Assembly: GCA_015501585.1 (NCBI GenBank)
Contig: JADNRY010000095.1
Span: forward strand, 1 to 64,000
Origin: Rhodocollybia butyracea
Lineage: Eukaryota; Basidiomycota; Agaricomycetes; Agaricales; Omphalotaceae
Direction: 5' to 3'
DNA: 64,000 bases
Part shown: positions 56,421 to 64,000 of the stretch, piece by piece
Numbering within the stretch: position 1 is the stretch's first letter
How the letters are laid out: each line of letters starts with the position of its first letter
Notes under the pieces: generated by a model
Told to the model about the DNA's origin: nothing
The model's input: only the letters and a program-made list of their open reading frames with translations
The model's database searches: none
Program-made: the position numbers and the translations under genes

Positions 56421-56673
56421 TGTAACGCCTCCGCCTCTCCATAATCACCACTGACCGTATCCGGCGATACGGTCATCCTAGACGCCGCCGATAGACCAAA
56501 CGGTCTATCTTATCATTCTATTTATTATTAATTATATAATAAATCTGTTACTATAAGTATCGTACGATTACTTAAGAGTCTAGCTAGTCTTTTACACTGT
56601 CGTACACACAATAGTATCCTATTTGTTGTGTTCACCAGTGTTCTTAAGGACTTTGCCCATAGGGCACGTTATA
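56421..56673 (+). repeat. 5' LTR of the gag-only element
   Basis: 253 bp. It includes an inverted repeat (CCGTATCCGGCGATACGG) and is the uninterrupted version of the 3' LTR. Confidence 0.9.
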
Positions 56674-56778
56674 CTTTTTTGAACATCAAAAAATTACTAT
56701 TGTGTGAATAACACAAAGCTATTAGTTTAACAAGCTAAAAACAGTTATACTACCAAGTATAACAACCATTATTCCAAC

Positions 56779-59161
56779 TTGCTACACAATCTATACAAAC
56801 CCGCTCCATTTTTCCTTCCCGCTATATCATTCACTGTCCCTATGACCTCTCAAAATCAATCAGAGAAGTCATATCAGAGTGTGCGCAATCGCGCACCTTC
56901 CATTCGTGGTGACGTGTCACCACACTCAATCTATTCAGTCGCATCAGCGACTCATTCCGTATGTGCGTCTGAAGGACGGCACTATAGGCAGGCCAAGAGT
57001 CCACCGAATGAACAGTCTATGACTATTCGTAAGAAACAGCCAACCCAAGAGGGTTTAAGTGAGATTTCTTCTGCGCTACAAGATGTAGCGGCATCACTTG
57101 ACAAGAGTACGCAAGTACTCAATTGTTTTCTCAATATAACTGAGAAATGGGATGCATCTAGCATCCGATCTGATGAAGAAAGATCTTCTTCATCAAGAAA
57201 CAGCAATAGAACCACTATTGCTGCACCCACACCGCCGGTATTGCACAATGCAGCACCATCTGTTCCTACCGAGGCAAACAACTCAGTACGCCAATGGCGT
57301 GAGACTGTGCCCAAGGCACCGTCAGTCCAACAATCACTGTTGGACAAACAGTATTCACAAGGGATGACCAAGTCACCCCGTCATGTTCCTGTATTCTGAC
57401 AGGAATACGCACCAGTGTCAGTAACTATACCGACACCCATCTACACATCCCGCATGAGACAGAGTCCCAATGCGGAGGCAGCGTCTCTGACACTGTGAGG
57501 TCCCAGGCCATTACCGGTGACCAAATCTTGCTCACCACAAAGCGCGGTGAACATTAAAAGTGAACCAAAGTTACCTCGTAACTTCAATCAGGTAGTAGCG
57601 ATACCACCACAGGAAAGTACAATGTACTTCCCTACTGCAAGGGCGCCAATGGTACCCAATATTATTACACCTCCAGTAGTTGTACCAAACACTACTGGAA
57701 ACCATTCCAGTAACGGACCGCAACACGGTACCCTTCCGGTAGTTCCTACTACCATATCCATCGCCCCAGCGACACAAAGTGTTGCCCCTCCGGTAGTACA
57801 CACTACCGTAAGACTGCCCAAATTGCCGCCCAGCAATGTGCCAGAGCCAAGTTCAATGCCAGTACCAACAGTATCGGCCGAGTTGCAACCACAGCCGCTT
57901 CCGTTGGGAGTAGCTAAAGATTGGATGAGTCACATAGCGATTCAACGCCAACACATAACACCAGTCTCCGAGATTTCGGATTCGCTCCATCTGGGCTTCC
58001 CAACCAAATGGTGGGATATAATGTCGATGGAATACCCGTTGATAAATTGACTACTCCCAGAGAAATCTGGGATCGATTTTACATTCCACCCGCTGAGTCC
58101 TTTCCAGGACCAAGCAATAATGCCGGAGTGAAAGCGCCTAGCAAAAAATCCGTGAAGGGGGGAGGAAGCACAAGAGTGCTAAATCCAAAGGCCGCAAACG
58201 CAGCCCATGGTCAGATGAATCATCGGACCCAAGTGACACTGAGTCAAATACTGACTCATCGTCTAATGCCTCTTGGCTAGACAAATTTGCTACCCGCAAG
58301 GGTAAAATTACTAAAAATGAGCAGCGTAAATTACTGCGCTCACTTGCATCTAAGATGCGAGAAACAACAGGTGACGACGAACGTCGTTCCCGATGGAAAC
58401 ACAAGGTACACAAAGTGTACCGTAAACAAATTCGAGATAAGGTAGGGAATCCTATCCCTCCCATTGAGAGCCGTAAAGCTCTTAAAGTTCCATCTCCGGA
58501 GGTCTATGACGGATCTCCGGATGTCGATGTCTTCGAGCGGTGGCTAATGTCACTTCTCCAATGGATGGTAGTCAACCGCATGTGCGGTGACAATTATGAT
58601 GCTACACGGACTGCTGTGCTTGGCATGTTTCTACAGGGCAAAGCCCTTGACTGGTATAACGACGAAGTCGCTGGTATACACCGCACTGTCCTTAAGTGGA
58701 CATTTGAAGGCGCCATTATTGGTGTCTTTGATTGTTGCATCCAAGCAACGACCATTCATCAAGCTGCACAGCAGTTTGACCTTATTGAGTATTCACCTGA
58801 TACGGGTGTGAGGGATTATTATTCCTCACTTACACGATGGGCATCACGGATGCTCCAAACACCGGATGATGCAACAATGCGGAAACGGTTCATTGAGGGA
58901 TTACCCTTCAATATTATCAGGCAACTCACAAACGAGGGGATTGTTCCGGAGTATGCCAAATTAGAAGTGATGGTCAGAGCCGTCGCACGCATTGAGGACC
59001 ACACGGCCCTCACTAACTATTATGTCTCATCTAGGAATAGAGATGACAAACAATCATCGGAATACCCCGATGAATCAGATACTGAGAACATTGGATATGT
59101 TCTTGAGCCTATTGAGGAGGACACCTCCTTAAAAATCGGAAAGGATAAACCTTCCGAATAA
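56779..59161 (+). pseudogene. gag: Ty3/gypsy-type Gag, decayed
   Basis: Frame 1 from about 56842 (MTSQNQSEKSYQSVRN, Ser/Pro-rich) meets TGA codons at 57397 and 57496, each one transition from CGA. It then continues Pro/Val-rich to about 57960, where the frame changes (YNVDGIPVDKLTTPREIWDR). It changes again at a G run near 58158. The C-terminal part, 58355-59161, is the retrotransposon Gag core: VPSPEVYDGSPDVDVFERWL, then GKALDWYNDEV, then FIEGLPFNIIRQL. No zinc knuckle follows; the end is acidic. Confidence 0.8.
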
Positions 59162-59501
59162 ATTATTATTGGATTCAGACGCCCAGGTAATATGCCTTAC
59201 CTGGGCATTGCTACTTATTCTCAAGTCAGATTCTCACTGAGAATTCCCCTCAAGCACTACTCGGAAACTTCTGAGTCTGCGCGTTGAACATTCGGACATT
59301 TCCGAATCAAATCATGCTCTAGTGGTACGCCCCACTATTGTTTGATTCAGACAAGTCCGAAAATCTGATGCGCCGCATCAATTAATCCCGTACTTGATGC
59401 GGGATCATTCTATGTTAAACCAAATTAAAAATGGTTTGGACGGTGATGATGTCATTACCATTTTTGATTCACATCCCTGATGTTAATCTGGTGAGGGAGG
59501 G

Positions 59502-59922
59502 TGTAACGCCTCCGCCTCTCCATAATCACCACTGACCATATCCGGCGATACGGTCATCCTAGACGCCGCCGATAGACCAAACGGTCTATCTTATCATTCT
59601 ACTTATTATTAATTATATAATAAATCTGTTACATCAGGAAAAGCCGTTTTTGCCTAGGTGACCCCAGAGTGGCCTAAAGCAAACTAGGTGACCTATGAAT
59701 CCTATGGCATCCTAGGAATTTGAGCTCGTCCCTTGCCAGTCAAGGCTCTTGAGGATTCCCTAGGCAAACCTGGGCAAACCTACGGCTTTTCCTGATGTAC
59801 TATAAGTATCGTACAATTACTTAAGAGTCTAGCTAGTCTTTTACACCGTCATACACACAATAGTATCCTATTTGTCGTGTTCACCGGTGTTCTTAAGGAC
59901 TTTGCCCATAGAGCACGTTATA
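59502..59922 (+). repeat. 3' LTR of the gag-only element, carrying a MITE
   Basis: 421 bp, which equals 253 plus a 166-bp foldback MITE plus a 2-base duplication. Confidence 0.9.
59632..59797. mobile_element. foldback MITE, copy F3 (internally deleted)
   Basis: 166 bp, CATCAGGAAAAGCC to GGCTTTTCCTGATG, with duplication TA (59630-59631 and 59798-59799). The other LTR shows the empty site CTGTTACTATAAG, so the insertion point and duplication are exact. Confidence 0.92.
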
Positions 59923-59959
59923 ACAAAACACGTCCCACCTACAACGGAAGCCGAAAGAG

Positions 59960-60285
59960 GCAAAGGGCGGGACTCCTTACTCCAAAGATACTCCCTTTGA
60001 CACTCTCCTAGTCCTGCTCACTGCCATCTCTCATTCCCATAAGATCCACGATACGCCTGTGAAGCATGGTCCCCAGCGGTTTGGTAAGGATATCCGCAAG
60101 ATTATCTCGGATGGGACATAATTAATCTTGATCTCCCTGACTCAACCAAGTCTCTGAGGAAATGAACAACCTCATCTCCCAGCTTGATCATGCACTTTCT
60201 GTCTCACAGGATGTGAATACAATGGTCTTACCTGCCAAGCAAAAAGTCCACCAAGCCATAATACAGCACTCAAGACAAGGGAAAC
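59960..60285 (-). pseudogene. remnant of a second copia pol (RNase H end)
   Basis: The minus strand reads NLADILTKPLGTMLH and HRRIVDLMGMRDGSEQD then stop (60008-60010), the typical copia C-terminus. Further up are KTIVFTSCETESA and broken frames. The hAT MITE at 60286 cuts it. It differs from the two copia elements above. Confidence 0.65.
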
Positions 60286-60956
60286 TAGGGTTTTAAAGTG
60301 CGGTGCGGTTCGGTTTTGTCAGCCATTTTGGGCAAACCGATAACTGCACCGGTGGTATATTTTTTAAATTTCAGCAAACCTTGCACTGAACTGATAAGAA
60401 CCGCCTCACCGGTGCCGGTTCAGTGCAGTTATGCGGTTTTGAACCGGTTTGGCAATAACCCGGTGCAAACTGGTGCAGAACCGGTGAAAACGGCGGTTAT
60501 ACCAGTTTCAAAACATCATATACCCTGTAGTGTTGCCTAATAAAATAATCTCTACTTATGAACAGTGTATAAAGGTATTCTTACATTAGTATAAAGTAAA
60601 TTTGATGTAGTCATCAAGATTTTGATTGTATACAGCTCACAGGCGCCCAAATCAAATGTGGCACATGGGCGTCTGTGAGCTGTATACAATTAAAAATTTG
60701 ATTACCAGATCACATCTACTTTACAATACATAAAGTCAGGCTTGAAAAACACAGTTAATAAATTATTTTCATTATGTAAATTGCACCAGTTGACCACTGG
60801 TTACCACCGGTTTTGATCAGTTATGCAAATTCTTCAATTTCCAAGAACCGGATGCAAACCGCTGCACCGGTGCAACCTTTATTTACCCTCACCGCGGTTC
60901 AGTGCAGTGCGGTTGTCAGTTATCCAACGGTTTGTGCACCGCACTTTAAAACCCTA
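60286..60956. mobile_element. hAT-type MITE, 671 bp
   Basis: Ends TAGGGTTTTAAAGTGCGGTG, and inverted on the right. Perfect 8-base duplication AGGGAAAC (60278-60285 and 60957-60964). The interior is rich in GAACCGGTT-like motifs and holds a nested hairpin (60628-60692, arms GTATACAGCTCACAGGCGCC and the near-inverse). Confidence 0.88.
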
Positions 60957-60964
60957 AGGGAAAC

Positions 60965-61435
60965 AATGCTGAGGCTCAAGAACAAACAGAAGATCAATGT
61001 CAACAGTGGGCCATATGGAGGTGGCAGGAATAGCGGGCAGAAAGCAATTGGTATGAAACAGATAAAGGCAGTTAATTTACCTATCTCTTAAGATTATGAT
61101 TACTATACAAATAATACGTTAATATTTGTGTAATGTATGAAGACATTGACATGACACTACGCATAAATTTCTGGGGCATGTGACCATTAATTTTGCAGTA
61201 TAAGTAGCTGCTTTGCCTTGATGCGCCTCTCTCTCTCAAACCATCACCTTCATTTGTTTTTATGATATCTCTTTGGTGAAACCTGTTTCTTTCTCTCCTT
61301 TATCATGACCCAATGACAGATCACAGATTCAGAATATCAGTGCGATGACTGCGGTTGTTGTTTGCTTTTGCAAAAGTTCAAATCTGGTCTAAACACTGGT
61401 TTCTGGGGTATACACATACATTTGCTAAGGATGGA
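60965..61435. other. no confident gene
   Basis: A short plus frame (60966-61091) has no domain. Near 61340 a frame reads CDDCGCCLLLQK, possibly a Cys-rich exon remnant upstream of the ORF at 62.2 kb. Confidence 0.3.
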
Positions 61436-62040
61436 CATGAGTCCAGATCCAGGTATACCTGGATCTGCCGCACAGGTATACCTGGATCTGCCGCACAGGT
61501 ATACCTGGATCTGCCGCACAGGTATACCTGGATCTGCCGCACAGGTACCTGCATGAAAAAATCACAACCTGTGACCTGACCCGGACCCATGGGAAACAGG
61601 TACCTGGATCCGCGGGTCCAGGTCATGCAGGTATTCCCACAGGTCTACCTACAGGTACTTGGCAGGTACCTGTACTTATCATTAATTTTATCTATTGTAA
61701 ACAGTAAATACAGTACATAAGAATCATATTAGTTTGAAAACCCTGAAAATATTGAGGTAAGTACAGGTCACCCCAGGTCCTGAAAATTTCCAAGGGGTGA
61801 CCTGTGGCCTGACCCAGACCCATGGGAACGGGTACCTGGATCCGGCGGGTCCAGGTCAGATGGGTATTCCCACGGGTCAAACCCGCAAGTCACCTGCATC
61901 GACTGGCAAGGGACGAGCCCAAATTCCTAGGATGCCATAGGATTCATAGGTCACCTAGTTTGCTTTAGGCCACTCTGGGGTCACCTAGGCAAAAACAGCT
62001 TTTCCTGATGTGTAAAGAGCCAGACTTGTGTCCATCCTTA
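61436..62040 (+). mobile_element. hAT-type MITE (copy 4) with internal repeats and a nested foldback piece
   Basis: It starts TAAGGATGGACATGAGTCC and ends AGACTTGTGTCCATCCTTA. The flanks ACATTTGC and ATGTTTGC agree at 6 of 8 positions. Four tandem 23-base units CAGGTATACCTGGATCTGCC lie at about 61456-61545, each containing the palindrome CAGGTATACCTG. A foldback MITE remnant is at 61897-62010. Confidence 0.8.
61897..62010. mobile_element. foldback MITE, copy F4 (one arm plus terminal CATC)
   Basis: Only the first four bases, CATC, of the left arm remain, followed by a full right arm ending CTTTTCCTGATG. Duplication TG (61895-61896 and 62011-62012). Confidence 0.8.
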
Positions 62041-62223
62041 ATGTTTGCCTGTTAATCTCTGATGTTCTGTGCTTAGCTTTGATTTTCTACTAGTCTGCAA
62101 ATTTACATTCACATTCATGCATAAAGCTGCAGAGACAGCAATCCAAACTGGCTGGACTCCACCTTCTTGCAGAGAGGACAACATCAAGAAGCTTGCTTGT
62201 CTTTGATGTGTTTCCTGTTGCCA

Positions 62224-63037
62224 AGTTGGCCGAAACACCTCTTGTACAAAGCAACGCTGTAAATGTTGCTGTCTGAATCGTGGAGGATGTTCAACACAAG
62301 CCCACCATGTCACATCCTCTGTGATGCAATCTGTTCCATCATCGCACTCGTCTGCCACGCAATCCACTACACCATTATCTCCAGTACCACCATCTCATTT
62401 GCTTGGACATAAGCATGAGCTGGCCTCTGCATCAGCCTCCACATTCCGTTTTCTCTCTTCATCTCCTCCCATACCTTTCTCCAAACCACATCACACCATT
62501 TCAATGATGTCGCAACAAATGTCAGCGTCAGTGGTTTGTTCACTGCCTCTTTGTCAAAGGCCTTGGTCCTCTCTACCCACAAGTCAGCCAAACACTTGGA
62601 ATGGTGCATCGCCGTTCATGCAGGGACCCGTCCATGTAATCCAAGCAGAAGACCTGGTATCCATTCCTCCTCAGCCACAGCCAACAGCCTCTCCAACAAC
62701 CTCATGCCAACTTGCTATGATAGATCAACTTCTTGAAACATATGACTTCTCCGATGATGAAGTAGACTGGAAGGCATTGGAGCAAGGATACCTTCGAAAG
62801 CCTCAGGATATTGACTCTGATTCTGATGTCGAGTTTGTCAAAGGTCCTGCTCTCAAAAAGCACAAGCGTTCATCTGCTGCCAGCATGTCTTCCTTGAGCT
62901 CTTCATCCTTACCCACTCATTGTTTGTATTTCCCTTATGCCTCGAGTTCATCCTCCTTAACTACACTTGCCTCTTGTGATACACCCGATGAACATGATGA
63001 TGAAGATATCCAGTTTATTGGCTTTGGCCATACTTAA
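62224..63037 (+). CDS. Cys-rich then acidic protein, partial model
   Basis: An open frame runs from a possible acceptor (GCCAAG, 62223) to the stop at 63035-63037. It begins GRNTSCTKQRCKCCCLNRGG followed by CSTQAHH, a compact Cys/His cluster that probably binds zinc. A long Ser/Pro-rich linker and an acidic block with a basic patch follow (DFSDDEVDWKALEQGYLRKP, then KKHKRSSAAS), ending DDEDIQFIGFGHT. Such proteins with a CKCC-GGC-H cluster occur in many Agaricomycete genomes with unknown function, some near transposons (from memory). The 5' part is not resolved and may be cut by the MITE at 61.4-62.0 kb. Confidence 0.5.
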
Positions 63038-63386
63038 TTACTGTAAATGTATTTTATTTACTTCTCGCTTTGTAGCATTCTTTGTTCTGTAATGACTTGT
63101 TTTATATTTTGTAGAATGAAAGGCGTGTTGTATTCTTACTCGTATACGCAAGAAAGTGTGGGAATCAATTCAAGAATTGAGGTCAGCAATGTAGCGCTCA
63201 TTATGGCGCTCGCACCACGTTTCGGTGGTAGGTGATCAAGTAACAACTCTTTCTTTCTTAGCTCGTGAAACCATCGGAGCGAAATATAGCCATAATCAAC
63301 CCGGCACATAACTGGCGCTGCAGGTGAACACTATACCTATGGTAAAAAACTAACCGATAGCAGACTAATTCATCAGTCGCAGGAAA
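63038..63386. other. intergenic, promoter region of the F-box gene
   Basis: AT-rich, no recognised motif or gene. Confidence 0.4.
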
Positions 63387-64000
63387 ATGGCCACCCTTGT
63401 GGACCTTCCCGAGGAGCTACTCTGCTCTATTTGCGAGAAAGCCGAGCCCTCGACCCTCCTTTCCTTAGCCGCATCATGTAAATTGCTCAACCGAATTTCT
63501 GGATCTCAGTACCTCCTTTTCATCTCTCGTGACAGCCAGGACCCATCCCTTTCGGTTGCAGATGAAGTTCGGATGTCTTTTGAAACGTCCTTTGAAACCT
63601 TGCGGAACATCATGAGTATTGCTGGAAGTATTTCCAGTGTAAGGTTTGTGTCATTTCAATTCTCGCCATCAGCGACGAAAACACTTCAGCAAATTCGCCT
63701 CGCGACACTGCTGTTGCAAAGAATCCATCATCCACTGCACTCCCTTGAAGTTAATTTTAATGGAGTGGAAAGTGATATACCTTGTTTTTCGCCCTCTTTC
63801 AACATGTTTCCTTCCTTCAATGGCGCATTCAATGGCTTACTTTGGGAAGCATATCGTTTGCGTTACTGCTCGCTCAGACTCGCCGGTATCATCCCTATAA
63901 CACAGGACTGCTTCAAATTCAGCCCCCCCATAAACACATCTCTTTCCCACATTACAGTCGACGCCACCTTCTTACTTTCCCGAGCACAACGAGAATGGCT
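63387..64000 (+). CDS. F-box protein, 5' part (runs off the window)
   Basis: The ATG at 63387 opens a frame that stays open for 204 codons to the window end. The first 40 residues are a typical F-box: LVDLPEELLCSICEKAEPST then LLSLAASCKLLNRISGSQYL. The rest (TLLLQRIHHPLHSLEVNFNG) looks like the start of an LRR-like region. It differs in sequence from the F-box/LRR cluster at 30-47 kb. Role as an SCF substrate adaptor is by family. Confidence 0.72.
   Translation, partial: MATLVDLPEELLCSICEKAEPSTLLSLAASCKLLNRISGSQYLLFISRDSQDPSLSVADEVRMSFETSFETLRNIMSIAGSISSVRFVSFQFSPSATKTLQQIRLATLLLQRIHHPLHSLEVNFNGVESDIPCFSPSFNMFPSFNGAFNGLLWEAYRLRYCSLRLAGIIPITQDCFKFSPPINTSLSHITVDATFLLSRAQREW

Larger units (their letters stand above)
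56421..59922 (+). mobile_element. gag-only LTR retrotransposon (TR-GAG-like), 3,502 bp
   Basis: The 5' LTR (56421-56673, 253 bp) and 3' LTR (59502-59922) match once the nested MITE is removed. Both start TGTAACGCCTCCGCC and end GCACGTTATA. The flanks are GCAAA and ACAAA, a 5-base duplication with one change. A purine tract (GGTGAGGGAGGG) precedes the 3' LTR. The interior encodes only a gypsy-type Gag. No protease, RT or integrase is present, and only about 340 bases follow gag. It would depend on another element to move. Confidence 0.85.

Noticed and set aside
62321..62609. Minus-strand frame 62367-62609
   Set aside because: Shadow of the Ser/Pro-rich plus-strand coding sequence.

Overview
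The window looks like a transposon-rich stretch of chromosome from a mushroom-forming basidiomycete (Agaricomycetes). The evidence is many 44-75 bp GT-AG introns, expanded F-box/LRR and STAND-type (NLR-like) proteins, a DUF2470/DUF4499-type membrane protein gene, Ty1/copia and gag-bearing LTR elements, hAT debris and MITEs. I see no bacterial, viral or organellar block and no convincing RNA gene.

Layout. 1-3.9 kb: a partial gene at the left edge and unresolved sequence. 3.9-5.4 kb: a frameshifted kinase-like pseudogene. 6.0-10.1 kb: a defective Ty1/copia element on the minus strand. 10.4-14.8 kb: a dead hAT transposase broken by two hAT-type MITEs, which themselves carry a solo LTR and a foldback MITE. 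15.0-18.6 kb: an NB-ARC/TPR NLR-like gene whose 3' end runs into LTR-like sequence. 19.1-20.0 kb: a solo LTR and another MITE. 20.88-24.27 kb: a 3.4 kb TIR element with a perfect 9-bp target duplication, carrying a RecQ-like helicase and a truncated companion protein. It is the most interesting object here. 26.4-27.9 kb: another TIR element with a nested foldback MITE.

29.7-47.3 kb: six related F-box/LRR genes. Two look intact (30.6 and 44.8 kb) and four are broken. A nearly intact Ty1/copia element (39.42-44.47 kb, TSD TACTC, 320-bp LTRs) lies inside this cluster. Between them is a clean four-exon membrane protein gene (33.1-34.5 kb). 47.96-50.18 kb: an Ariadne-type RBR E3 ubiquitin ligase in six exons. 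50.39-51.78 kb: a five-exon single-pass membrane glycoprotein. 52.07-54.91 kb: a DUF2470/DUF4499-like gene broken by two transposons. 56.42-59.92 kb: a gag-only LTR element whose 3' LTR holds a foldback MITE, so the 5' LTR serves as the empty site. 60.0-63.0 kb: a copia remnant, hAT MITEs and a Cys-rich/acidic ORF. 63.39 kb to the end: the start of an F-box gene.

The conserved host genes (RBR ligase, membrane proteins) keep clean splice structure. The expanded families (F-box/LRR, NLR) and the transposons show duplication, frameshifts and nesting, which fits a fast-evolving accessory region. Exon models were made by hand from splice motifs and open frames. Family names come from motif recognition, not from a database search.
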